Source of the DNA: an uncultured Clostridia bacterium | GTDB taxonomy: Bacteria > Bacillota > Clostridia > UBA1381 | Length of the DNA: 64,000 nucleotides | Assembly: GCA_934486735.1 (NCBI GenBank) | Contig: CAKSQL010000006.1 | Span: 29,543-93,542 of the forward strand | Direction: 5' to 3' | In this document: positions 7,780 to 16,961 of the stretch, piece after piece | Layout of the letters: every line of letters starts with the position of its first letter | Numbering within the stretch: position 1 is the stretch's first letter | Made by a program: the position numbers and the translations under genes | Notes under the pieces: generated by a model | Told to the model about the DNA's origin: nothing | What the model saw: only the letters and a program-made list of their open reading frames with translations | Database searches by the model: none

Positions 7780-8625
7780 TTATTTTCTGTTGAGATTTCT
7801 GAAATTTGCAGGTGAAACATACACAGTTTTTTTAAACAAATTAGAAAAATAAGATTCATTTTCATAGCCGACCCGGCGTGCGATATCTTTTACAGGTAAA
7901 TCGGTTGACAGCAGGAGTTTTTTTGAATTGTCGATTCGTGTTTTTTTCAGAGCATCCATAATTGACAGTCCGTATCTTTGCCGATATAAGCGGGACAGAT
8001 GCCGCACACTGATATGAAGAGAATCGGCTAAATCTTGCAGATGAACAGCTGATGCATAATTTGTGTTTATATATTCGTTTACACGTCCGGTAATATCGGA
8101 AGCATCCTGCTTTTTGTGAACATCCGTTTTTTCGAGACCTTTCCATATATCGGAAAGACCTAAGAAATATGATATGAAATCAGCTTGATAATTCACAGAA
8201 CATTCTTTGGTGTCCAACGATAAAAAATCTGAATGAAACGGGTAAGGATGCGGCTTAAAATAATCGGACAACATATCATAGATGCCGATGTCTCCGCTGT
8301 TATCCTGCTTTTCGATGCGGAACAAAATTGCTATATCGGTGTATCCGAAATCCGTATAATGATCATGCAGGCAAAACGGCGGCACAAGGAAAGTACTTCC
8401 TGCATTTGCTGTAAATATCTCATCTTCAAACAGTGTTTCGACATGGTTTTCCAGTATATAATTCAATTCAAAGTAGGAATGGACATGCATGTCGGAAGTA
8501 CTTTTGGGCGCATGAGTGCATAAAATCACATCAAGAAAGTTGAAAACGGTATTATCAAACAGCAGCGGCTCATTTAATAAGGTTGTAAGTTGTTCAAAGA
8601 ATGAATTTATTTCCAACGAATCCAT
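7780..8625 (-). CDS. AraC-family regulator, first of a tandem pair
   Basis: This 281-residue protein starts at an ATG with GGAGG seven bases upstream. The N-terminal half carries a cupin-like sensor (MHVHSYFELNYIL, then FLVPPFCLHDHYTD with its histidine pair). The C-terminal half has paired helix-turn-helix motifs around LQDLADSLHISVRHLSRLYR and VKDIARRVGYENESYFSNLF. Its partner at 6918 is a close paralogue. It faces the GH172 gene across a 240-bp intergenic region with direct repeats typical of AraC sites (8701-8779). The ligand is probably a sugar released by locus A; that is inferred from position only. Confidence 0.93.
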   Translation of the reverse strand: MDSLEINSFFEQLTTLLNEPLLFDNTVFNFLDVILCTHAPKSTSDMHVHSYFELNYILENHVETLFEDEIFTANAGSTFLVPPFCLHDHYTDFGYTDIAILFRIEKQDNSGDIGIYDMLSDYFKPHPYPFHSDFLSLDTKECSVNYQADFISYFLGLSDIWKGLEKTDVHKKQDASDITGRVNEYINTNYASAVHLQDLADSLHISVRHLSRLYRQRYGLSIMDALKKTRIDNSKKLLLSTDLPVKDIARRVGYENESYFSNLFKKTVYVSPANFRNLNRK

Positions 8626-8700
8626 GTACAGTCCTCCATTGAAGTATTTAATTACATAATAACATATATTTTTTTCAAAGTCAATAAAAATGCAATTTAG

Positions 8701-8814
8701 GGCATAATTTTGATGATTTTGTCTGAAATTTATAAGAATATTATTTATATGGCATAAAATTATAGCATATTGTCCGAAAAATTTATTTACTTTTTAAATC
8801 GTATTGACTATAAT
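8701..8814 (+). promoter_or_regulatory. Promoter of glycan locus A with AraC-type direct repeats
   Basis: Two direct repeats, each with a GGCATAA box (8701-8707 and 8751-8757) and a TTGTCYGAAA box (8719-8728 and 8770-8779), lie about 50 bp apart. They end just before a promoter with -35 TTTACT (8786-8791), a 17-bp spacer and -10 TATAAT (8809-8814). Repeated half-sites abutting the -35 box are how many AraC activators bind. The divergent AraC pair is the obvious candidate to bind here. Confidence 0.7.
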
Positions 8815-8865
8815 TAAAGCATAATACAAATTCTAAATTTTATGCAAAAGGAAAGGAATAAAAAA

Positions 8866-9945
8866 ATGGTTAACGGATTGGAAAGCAGTTTGCACAGCAT
8901 TGCACAATTATCAAATGCAAAGACATATTCAGTGTGTCCCGAAAATTTCACCGGCGAAAAAGGAAAGGCGGCAATGGCGACGGAGGGAACAGGAAAGGAG
9001 CAATCATCGGAATTGGGTCTCGGCTGGAAAGTATCCCCCTCGGTTTTGATAGCACCGGGCACTGTTTTTGAAATGGCAAATATAAGCGGAATGGGCGCTG
9101 TAAAGCATATTTGGATGACCGATTCCGCGCTGTTTAATCGTTCTTTGATAATAAGAATGTATTGGGACGGAAGCGATATACCATCGGTTGAGGTCCCGGC
9201 AGGAGATTTTTTTGCAAGTGCGTACTATAAAAAATATGCACAGCTTTCATCTCTGGCAGTTTGCGTAAATCCGAAAAACGGACTTAACTGTTATTGGGAA
9301 ATGCCTTTTAAAAAATCGGCAAGAATAACCCTGGAGAATATATCGGATGAAGAAATATATGTATATTATCAAATAGACTATATTATAACCGAGCTGCCGA
9401 AGGACAGTGCATATTTTCATGCACAATTCAGAAGAAACAATCCGCTTAAATATATGGATGTACATACAATTCTCGACGGCATAGAGGGTAAGGGTCAATA
9501 TGTAGGAACATATTTGTTCTGGGGAGTGAACAGCAATCTCTGGTGGGGAGAGGGCGAGCTTAAATTCTATTTGGACGGCGACAAGGACTTCCCGACCATA
9601 TGCACAACAGGAACGGAGGACTATTTCGGAGGGTCGTACAATTTTGATGACAACGGAAAATATGTGGAGTACTGTACACCATATTCAGGCATGCCGATGG
9701 TTGTTCGCCCGGACGGACTTTATGAAGCACAGCAAAGATTTTCGCTTTACAGATGGCATATAGCGGATCCGATATATTTTGAAAAGGATATTAAAATAAC
9801 ACTTCAGGCTCTGGGTTGGAGAAACGGATATAAAAAATATCATCCGCTTCAGGACGATATTTCATCTGTTGCATATTGGTATCAGGACGGCATAAACCAA
9901 AATCCCGTAAAGCTTCCATGCAGGACGGAACTGGAGTTGATTTAA
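8866..9945 (+). CDS. GH172 (DUF2961) family glycoside hydrolase
   Basis: At about 359 residues this is the normal size for the family. I start it at the ATG at 8866, which has AAAGGAAAGGA before it; an upstream in-frame ATG at 8842 lacks one. There is no signal peptide, so it acts in the cytoplasm. The fold signature is the DUF2961 set: a tryptophan in KHIWMTDS, RMYWDGSDIPSVEVPAGDFF, and the active-site TTGTEDYFGGSYNF with Glu251. GH172 enzymes include difructose-anhydride-processing enzymes and alpha-D-arabinofuranosidases, so a furanoside substrate (D-fructofuranosyl or D-arabinofuranosyl) is expected. It is the first gene of locus A, transcribed from the AraC-type promoter at 8701-8814. 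Confidence 0.85.
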   Translation: MVNGLESSLHSIAQLSNAKTYSVCPENFTGEKGKAAMATEGTGKEQSSELGLGWKVSPSVLIAPGTVFEMANISGMGAVKHIWMTDSALFNRSLIIRMYWDGSDIPSVEVPAGDFFASAYYKKYAQLSSLAVCVNPKNGLNCYWEMPFKKSARITLENISDEEIYVYYQIDYIITELPKDSAYFHAQFRRNNPLKYMDVHTILDGIEGKGQYVGTYLFWGVNSNLWWGEGELKFYLDGDKDFPTICTTGTEDYFGGSYNFDDNGKYVEYCTPYSGMPMVVRPDGLYEAQQRFSLYRWHIADPIYFEKDIKITLQALGWRNGYKKYHPLQDDISSVAYWYQDGINQNPVKLPCRTELELI

Positions 9946-9989
9946 AAATAAAGCTCTTAAAAACTTAAAGAAAAGGAGAGACGCGATTT

Positions 9990-12857
9990 ATGAAAAAAAG
10001 GCTTGTAAGTATATTGTATGCCGCGATATTTATTTTTAATTTTACCGCGCCCGGAGGATTGAATTTGTTTGCCGGAAAAACGGTTTTTGCAGCCGATGCG
10101 GTCCGAAACATTGAAGCGGACACGCAGTGGTATCAAAGCACGGAAAATAAATTTTCAATCAAAACTGCTGAAGAGTTGGCAGGGCTGGCAGAGCTTGTGA
10201 ACAGCGGCGTCACATTTCTGAACAAAACGGTTGAGCTTGAATCGGACATTATTTTAAACGACGGGGATTTGATTTATTCCGACGGTAATTATTCGTTTTC
10301 GGGCGGAACGACGAATGAATGGATACCGATAGGAACGTATCAGGGAAGTTCGTCAAAAGGATTCCGGGGCACGTTTAACGGAAACGGTCACATCGTAAGC
10401 GGAATGTACATAAAAGGCTCCGAACAATATAAAGGACTTTTCGGCATAAGCGGAGGCTGTACTATTGACGGAGTCAGGCTCAAAAATTCAATCATAATTT
10501 CGGAAAATGATTCGGTGATCGGCGGATTGATTTCGGGAGTACAAGAAAATATCGGAAGTACCGTAACTATTAGTGTAACTAACTGCAGTGCGGATGTGAT
10601 AATATCTGATGCGGTATCCGAAAGCACAACAGCCGGAGGAATCATCGGCAGCGGATATACAAGAATTGCAAGCAGAAATATCACAATAAATGTCTCGGAC
10701 AGCTGCTTTATGGGACAAATCATACTCAACGGAACAGGCACAACAGCAGGTGGAATTATCGGAAAAGCTGCAAGAAAGGGCAATATTTCGGGCTGCTATA
10801 ATTCAGGAGTGATTGAGGCAGGAGCAAATTCCGCCGGGATATGCGCAGCTGCGAGAGATTTTACAAGTATCAGCAAATGCTTTAACAGCGGCGATATCAA
10901 GTCGAATACGTATGCCGGCGGAATCACAGGGAATTCCGACTCCGATAACTCAATCGGTTATTCGTATAATGTCGGAAAAATAACCGGCAAGGAGGGATGC
11001 GGAGGAATAACTGCAAACAATCCGAGGCTCAATCCGGAAAAATATATAAACAATTATTATTTGAACGAAAGTGCGGCATATGCATATAAGGATGCAAATT
11101 CGGAGGAGGTAAGTGTTTCCGAAAAAGCTGAAAGTGTTCAAAAGGAGTTTATGAAATCAAAGGAATTTGTAAACAAACTGAACGCAGACGGAGAAGAAAG
11201 CTTTATTTTTGCGGATGACGGAAACGGTGACGGCTATCCGCTGCTTAAAAAGATATACTACAGTGAACTGTACCGCGGCAAATACACTGTAACATCTCCC
11301 ATAGTAAGAGGAAATATGACTATCGGCGGAACGCTTAAAGCAGAGTACGAAGCAAGCGGAGATGAAAATGCTATAAAACTCATAAAAACAAAATGGTATA
11401 TTTCGGAAAGCGAAAACGGGACATTTAAGCATTTATCGGATTCTGACAGTGTTGGCGTTACAGAGGATATTTTTAATAAATATGTCAAGGCGGTTCTTGA
11501 ACTGCCGATGGGAGAAAAGCTTGAAAGCAATGTCTTTCGCATTTGTGATTCGGAATTTGAAGGAAAACTGAGCAGCGTTTCTATAAGAGGTATTTTAAAT
11601 GCCGGACAGCCGCTTACATTCAGCTATACGGGTACGGGTGTAACCGACAGCGATATAATAAAGCAAGCATGGTATATCTGCGATTCCGAAAGCGGAAACT
11701 TCACACTTTGCACAACAGATAAAAAGTGCCTGACAAAGGACATGGAAAACGACAGATATTATAAGCTGGAGCTTACATTAAGAAACGGAAACACATATAT
11801 GTCCCCGGTTGTAAAGGTGAATAAAATGCTGTACAGTGATTGGGATTATCCGACAGACACCTGTCTTCCGGCATTAAAAGAGGCAAGAAAGGACACAAAT
11901 GAAGAATATAAATTTGTTGTAGACGGACAAGAGTTTGTTTTACTTGATTGCTTTGAAGAAGCTGACACGATGAGATACAAGGTTATGGCGGAGTGTACAT
12001 ATGGTATATATAAACTTTCCTCACTTCCGATTGACATGATTCTTGCACAGCTGCCGGAGGAAATAGCAGCTGCAATAGAAAAAGATGCTCATTTTAACGG
12101 AAGCTTTACCGGCTGGATGTCTTATCAGAATACCATGACAGGAATAGGCTGCCCGAGCGTGAAGGATTTGACCGACTATAAAGATATCATAGGAGTTAAA
12201 ACCTATAATATTGACAGATATAATAAAAACGGAGCGGTTCCCGTGATATTCGGAACGAACAGTATGTCAAAAAAGACAGGCTCTATCTGCTACGCTGTAG
12301 GCGTTGATAAAAACGGTGAAGTGACTGTTAATGACGAATGCAACTGCTTTGATGATGCTGCCGCCGAATTGAGACCTGTTTTTTATCTTGACAAGGATTT
12401 TTTTAAAAATTCAAAAACTCTTGACACGTCAGTAATCGGTGAAAAGGTTTTGGAGGCAATCCGCAACAACAATGACAAAGAAGAAATGATGGAAAGTTAT
12501 AATCGAAAAACAGTTGAAAACATTTTCGGTTATAAGCCGGATTATGAGATAAAGAGCATTACATGCACAGACACATCGGGAAACGAAACGGAAAATATTA
12601 ATTCTTTAGACTTTATTGTGAATGTAAATGTTTTATCGAATGTCAAAAATAAAAAAGCAAGGCTTCTTGTATATTTTTATGATAATAATAAGCTCATAAA
12701 AGCGGCATCGGCAGATTTTTCATTGCCGCAGAATGCGGAAAAGGTCATAAAAGTGCCGATAAGCAATTTTACCGGCAGCGGCAATGTGCAGCTTTTTGCG
12801 GCAGTTCTTGCGGGAGCGGACAAACTATTGCCGGTTATTGAACAGAAGAAGTTTTAA
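9990..12857 (+). CDS. Secreted surface protein with GLUG-like repeats, Ig-like domains and one unnamed (DUF6273-like) module
   Basis: This is a 955-residue protein with a signal peptide (MKKRLVSILYAAIFIFNFTA, cleavage after VFAADA). Residues 35-370 hold repeated GLFG/AGGIIG/SGCYNSGVI units, the GLUG motif found in clostridial adhesins and beta-helix surface proteins. Two Ig-like repeats (VRGxLxAGQPLTFSYTGTGVTD type) follow, then at about 640-830 a module beginning YKFVVDGQEFVLLD and ending LRPVFYLDKDFF, which recurs four more times in locus A. The last 95 residues form another beta domain. No catalytic motif is seen. A role in holding polysaccharide at the cell surface is inferred from secretion and context. 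Spacing of 44 bp from the GH172 gene supports one operon. Confidence 0.8.
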   Translation: MKKRLVSILYAAIFIFNFTAPGGLNLFAGKTVFAADAVRNIEADTQWYQSTENKFSIKTAEELAGLAELVNSGVTFLNKTVELESDIILNDGDLIYSDGNYSFSGGTTNEWIPIGTYQGSSSKGFRGTFNGNGHIVSGMYIKGSEQYKGLFGISGGCTIDGVRLKNSIIISENDSVIGGLISGVQENIGSTVTISVTNCSADVIISDAVSESTTAGGIIGSGYTRIASRNITINVSDSCFMGQIILNGTGTTAGGIIGKAARKGNISGCYNSGVIEAGANSAGICAAARDFTSISKCFNSGDIKSNTYAGGITGNSDSDNSIGYSYNVGKITGKEGCGGITANNPRLNPEKYINNYYLNESAAYAYKDANSEEVSVSEKAESVQKEFMKSKEFVNKLNADGEESFIFADDGNGDGYPLLKKIYYSELYRGKYTVTSPIVRGNMTIGGTLKAEYEASGDENAIKLIKTKWYISESENGTFKHLSDSDSVGVTEDIFNKYVKAVLELPMGEKLESNVFRICDSEFEGKLSSVSIRGILNAGQPLTFSYTGTGVTDSDIIKQAWYICDSESGNFTLCTTDKKCLTKDMENDRYYKLELTLRNGNTYMSPVVKVNKMLYSDWDYPTDTCLPALKEARKDTNEEYKFVVDGQEFVLLDCFEEADTMRYKVMAECTYGIYKLSSLPIDMILAQLPEEIAAAIEKDAHFNGSFTGWMSYQNTMTGIGCPSVKDLTDYKDIIGVKTYNIDRYNKNGAVPVIFGTNSMSKKTGSICYAVGVDKNGEVTVNDECNCFDDAAAELRPVFYLDKDFFKNSKTLDTSVIGEKVLEAIRNNNDKEEMMESYNRKTVENIFGYKPDYEIKSITCTDTSGNETENINSLDFIVNVNVLSNVKNKKARLLVYFYDNNKLIKAASADFSLPQNAEKVIKVPISNFTGSGNVQLFAAVLAGADKLLPVIEQKKF

Positions 12858-12906
12858 AATGTATCTGAAGCTGATTCTTCAGAGAAAGGAGTTTGTGAGC
12901 GTATAG

Positions 12907-15900
12907 ATGAAAAAGAAGTTTTTGGTTTTAACAATAATCTCTCTTTTTATGATTTTTACAAGCACGCACGCACAGCAGATAGGCGGAATGAAGGATATAA
13001 AGGTTACCGATAAAACTGTTAACGTATCCTTTGATGTACCCGAGCTTTATAAAGCATGGAGCGTGCCTGATTCATACAGAAAATCAGACTACCCGTATAC
13101 TGTTACAATATCTTCGGGAAGCGATAAAACAGAGTACTTTAACATTCAGGGGCATTGCGGCGAAAAGGACTATGAGAAGCATCAGGTGATTGTCGGAGCC
13201 GGGGCAACGGTCAGCTTCGATTTTAACATGACAGAACTTTTGAAAGGATATCAGACTATTAAAATAGAAGTGACTTCAAGCGACGGAAAAAGCGTTGCGG
13301 CATTCGTGAAAAACATTCATATTTTGCCGCCGCTTAACAATGCGTTTCTGGAGGAATATACTAGAAAAATAGGAATATCCGGTGCTATGGCGGTGTCTGA
13401 GGCAGACGATGTGACTCAGCTGAGAACACACAGAATACCATTTGACGCATGGGCTGTTTTTGAACCGTCAAAAGGCAAGTACAACATAGGCAATGATGAT
13501 AATTTTGCAAATGCGGAAAAAATAAAATCCGATCTTGTTGTGCTTATGGCGTATAACAATCCTATCTACAGCGGAAGTGCGTCAATTAATAAGGGACTTA
13601 ATACCAAAGAAGAATTTGACGCATTCGCAAATTATGCAAAGGCGATACAATCAAAATATTCTAATAGTACAAGAATTAAATATTGGGAGGTTTTCAATGA
13701 GCCGAACGGAATGTGGCTGCCGAGAAATACTACCGATTATGCATATTTGGGCGAGGTTGTAAAGCGCGAGCTTACAAAGAGTAATCCGAAAGAAAAAACT
13801 GCAATCGGTTCGGTTGCGAACGGAGATTTTTCGTATGTTGAAGAAAGTCTTGAAGCAGGATTGTGGCCGAACATGGATGCGGTTGCAAACCATCCGTACA
13901 TTCGTCCGACGCTTGTTGACGAACTGTATCACTATTGTCTTTCGGGCATGACAAAGGTTATAACAAAATTCGGGGGTTGGAAAGAACAAATTATAACAGA
14001 GGTCGGCTGGCCGACGCAGACTTCGGGCGTCAGCAAGGAGCAAGCGGCGATAGAGCTTGTTAAGCAGGTTATTGTTGCGGATTATTACGACATTGCCATC
14101 AACCAATATTACATGAATGCCGATGTTGCAGGAAGAACCGAAGAGGATACGGAAGGAAATTTCGGAGTATTTTTTTCACGCGACAACGAATTTAAGCCGT
14201 CGGCATATTCTATCAGCAATTTGGGATATGAAACGGTTGGAGCGGTATTCCTCGGCAAAATGATGTTCAGTGATAAGGATATAGAGGCATATCTTTATGC
14301 GAGAGATGATAAAATCACATGTGTTATATGGTCCAAGGCGGGAGAAAAAACAGTATCATTTGAGGGAGAAAGACTAACTGCAAGCGATATGAACGGAAAT
14401 CCTGCGGGAGAAGGCAACAGCTTCACAATAGGAGAAAAACCGATCTATCTGCATGGCGTCGATAAAAAGCATATAGCAAATTCACTGTCCGAAAATATAA
14501 AAGCATATCTCGATTTGTATTTTAAGGATTGCTTTAATGACAGCCAAGATAAAAAAGGCTTTGACGACGCGAAAAACTTAATGTATCGGACGGTTGATTA
14601 TGCAGCCGATTTTGCAAAGGCGCATCCGATACCGACCGAAACGGAAGCCTTTGAGGGTCTGAAAAATCACTATGATGTATCCTATAAACTGATTGATATG
14701 TATAAATCCGGAGAGCTTGAAATTTCGCCGGCGCAGCTGGACGGACTTTTATATCTCAACCACTGGGGCGGAATGATATGGGACGGGTTGTGCCTCGTGA
14801 GTGCGGACAGAGGCAGTCTCGGAGATTACAAGCTTAAATGCAATGACAAAATCAAGGAAGTGAATGATTTCAGAAACAAAAAAATGGGAGAAAATACTCT
14901 CAGCTACAGCGAAGCAATCATGACATATTCTCGAAAATATGCGGAAAAGGCAGCCGGAGTCATATCCCGAAAGGAAAAAAATCAGCTCAAAAGCGGAGCT
15001 GTAAAGGCATGGGATGAAATGTCATTCATTTTGGCGGATTTGGCATTGAAGCTTGCAAAAAACGAAGCTGTCGGACATGATAATGTGATTTTGCAGCTTC
15101 CCTCGGCTCAATCGCAGATTGAAGTAAACACAGAGAGTGTGATTTATCCGTCACTGTACAATTATAGAAAACAGAGTACACTTTCGGGATATGCCGAGCT
15201 TGTAAATCCCGACGGAGAAGTGATTGCACTTTCGGAAAAAATCGAGCTTGCACCCGGCACAAATGCAAAGGTTCCGATTAAACTTCTGCTCACTTCTGTC
15301 AAGGAAGGGGAATACCGGATAAAATTTATCGAAAATGATGAGGTTATTTGTGACCGCAAAGCACAAATAACCGGAAAAAAGGTTATTCTTGCAGAAATAG
15401 AAAATTCAAAAAATACATTCGAGGATATTGATTCGGTCAAACTGAAATTTACCGATTTGAAAGGAAGGGGATTCACCGGTTCGATAAGCGTTGAGCCTTT
15501 GTGCGATTGGGTTTTGGCGGATTCCGTCGATAACATTTTTTCGCTGGAACAGGGAGAAGACAAGAGTTTTGAGTGGAAAGTGCTTTCGAAAAAAAGCGCC
15601 TTATATCATACATATCCGTTTAAGGTAATTGTAAAAAATGAAAAAGGCGAAGAAATTTTAAATGAAATTCAATTTCTGAATTTTACAGTGATAAAGAAAG
15701 CCGATGAGGATTTTGATATCCTAAATTCCGATGGAGATTCAGAATTTTTTGCGGATGCATATCCGATATATGTCCGGCTCCCGAAAAATCCGCTCGAACG
15801 TGTTGATTGGTTTGACGGCGGATATTATACAAGAATGATGTCAAAATGGAGCGATGATTATTTATATTTGCTTTTTGACGTTTTTGACTGGTATCATGAA

Positions 15901-16956
15901 AATGCTCAGGTCGGTGCGAATATATGGAACGGAGATTCGATACAGCTTGCAATCGATCCGCTGAACGACGGCGGAAACGAATACAAGAGTGATGATTTTG
16001 AATTCGGTTTTGCTCTTACGGATTATGGCAAATCGGTGTTTGCATGGAAAGATGCGGTCACGAATAAGGAAGAAAAAAAGCCCGAGGAATGGGTTAATAT
16101 TATTCGCGACAATGAGAATGAACATACTCGGTATATGATCAAAATTCCGAAAGCTGCCGTTGTGCCTTTAAGCTTTAAGACAGGAAATGTGTTTGGCATG
16201 GATGTTTTGTATAACAATTCAAATGTAGGCACAAGAAATGATTATGCTGCGTTTGCCGACGCGATCGCACACGGGAAATTTCCGGATAAATATTGGGATT
16301 TCATATTTGTTGAGGATAAAATTAATTTTGACAATACCAATGAGCCTGTAATTCCTGGGAAAATTACCGGGAGTACAGATTATTCAAATGATGACAGAAT
16401 CAAGTTCTCAGATATAAGCGGACACTGGGCTGAGGATGAAATCAAAAACTTTGTGAAAAGAGGCTATGTACATGTAAAAAGCGAATGGAGCTTTTTGCCC
16501 GACGGTTTTATGGAACGTGCGGAATATGTTGTAATGCTCGGAAATGTTATCGGAAATATTGCCGAGCCGGGAACGTCTCTTTATGAGGATGTGACACCGG
16601 GCTTATGGTTCAACAACGGATTGTACACATGTATGCAGTCGGGAGTCATACCGGAACAGATGATTGAGAAAAGCAAGTTCTATGCAAACAGCTCCATAAA
16701 ACGGGAAGAGGTTTTTGCAATGCTGGACTTGTATTTAAAAAACAAGGCGGAGCAAACCGACTATGAACAAAAGCCGTTAAGCGATTTTTCGGATTGGACG
16801 GAGGTATCGGAAGAATACCGTTCAAATTTGCAGGAATTATACAGCCTTGGACTTTTGAGCGGAGATGAAAACGGAAATCTCAATCCGCAAAAGCGTGTCA
16901 CAAGAGCAGAGGCGGTAAGCATAACTTCAAGAGTGATTAAAAAGATGGAAGGATGA
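12907..16956 (+). CDS. SLH-anchored GH39-like glycoside hydrolase with CBM9-like domain
   Basis: This is a 1,349-residue protein. Order: signal peptide (MKKKFLVLTIISLFMIFTST); an N-terminal beta domain; a clan GH-A barrel at about 150-500 with acid/base Glu265 in VFNEPNGMW and nucleophile Glu365 in QIITEVGWPT, best matching GH39; a helical domain (about 530-720); beta domains; a CBM9/DOMON-like sandwich (about 935-1145, around WSDDYLYLLFDVFD and IWNGDSIQLAIDP); and three SLH repeats (about 1165-1349, with RAE-type motifs). SLH repeats bind pyruvylated wall polymer, so the enzyme should sit on the cell surface. The substrate is unknown; GH39 includes beta-xylosidases, beta-galactosidases and arabinofuranosidases. 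AGGAG lies 15 bases before the ATG, an unusually long gap, with a small CTGAAG/CTTCAG hairpin just upstream. Confidence 0.85.
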   Translation: MKKKFLVLTIISLFMIFTSTHAQQIGGMKDIKVTDKTVNVSFDVPELYKAWSVPDSYRKSDYPYTVTISSGSDKTEYFNIQGHCGEKDYEKHQVIVGAGATVSFDFNMTELLKGYQTIKIEVTSSDGKSVAAFVKNIHILPPLNNAFLEEYTRKIGISGAMAVSEADDVTQLRTHRIPFDAWAVFEPSKGKYNIGNDDNFANAEKIKSDLVVLMAYNNPIYSGSASINKGLNTKEEFDAFANYAKAIQSKYSNSTRIKYWEVFNEPNGMWLPRNTTDYAYLGEVVKRELTKSNPKEKTAIGSVANGDFSYVEESLEAGLWPNMDAVANHPYIRPTLVDELYHYCLSGMTKVITKFGGWKEQIITEVGWPTQTSGVSKEQAAIELVKQVIVADYYDIAINQYYMNADVAGRTEEDTEGNFGVFFSRDNEFKPSAYSISNLGYETVGAVFLGKMMFSDKDIEAYLYARDDKITCVIWSKAGEKTVSFEGERLTASDMNGNPAGEGNSFTIGEKPIYLHGVDKKHIANSLSENIKAYLDLYFKDCFNDSQDKKGFDDAKNLMYRTVDYAADFAKAHPIPTETEAFEGLKNHYDVSYKLIDMYKSGELEISPAQLDGLLYLNHWGGMIWDGLCLVSADRGSLGDYKLKCNDKIKEVNDFRNKKMGENTLSYSEAIMTYSRKYAEKAAGVISRKEKNQLKSGAVKAWDEMSFILADLALKLAKNEAVGHDNVILQLPSAQSQIEVNTESVIYPSLYNYRKQSTLSGYAELVNPDGEVIALSEKIELAPGTNAKVPIKLLLTSVKEGEYRIKFIENDEVICDRKAQITGKKVILAEIENSKNTFEDIDSVKLKFTDLKGRGFTGSISVEPLCDWVLADSVDNIFSLEQGEDKSFEWKVLSKKSALYHTYPFKVIVKNEKGEEILNEIQFLNFTVIKKADEDFDILNSDGDSEFFADAYPIYVRLPKNPLERVDWFDGGYYTRMMSKWSDDYLYLLFDVFDWYHENAQVGANIWNGDSIQLAIDPLNDGGNEYKSDDFEFGFALTDYGKSVFAWKDAVTNKEEKKPEEWVNIIRDNENEHTRYMIKIPKAAVVPLSFKTGNVFGMDVLYNNSNVGTRNDYAAFADAIAHGKFPDKYWDFIFVEDKINFDNTNEPVIPGKITGSTDYSNDDRIKFSDISGHWAEDEIKNFVKRGYVHVKSEWSFLPDGFMERAEYVVMLGNVIGNIAEPGTSLYEDVTPGLWFNNGLYTCMQSGVIPEQMIEKSKFYANSSIKREEVFAMLDLYLKNKAEQTDYEQKPLSDFSDWTEVSEEYRSNLQELYSLGLLSGDENGNLNPQKRVTRAEAVSITSRVIKKMEG

Positions 16957-16961
16957 GTTTG

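Noticed and set aside
8626..8865. Riboswitch upstream of locus A
   Set aside because: The region is AT-rich with direct repeats but no multi-stem RNA of a known class was recognisable.
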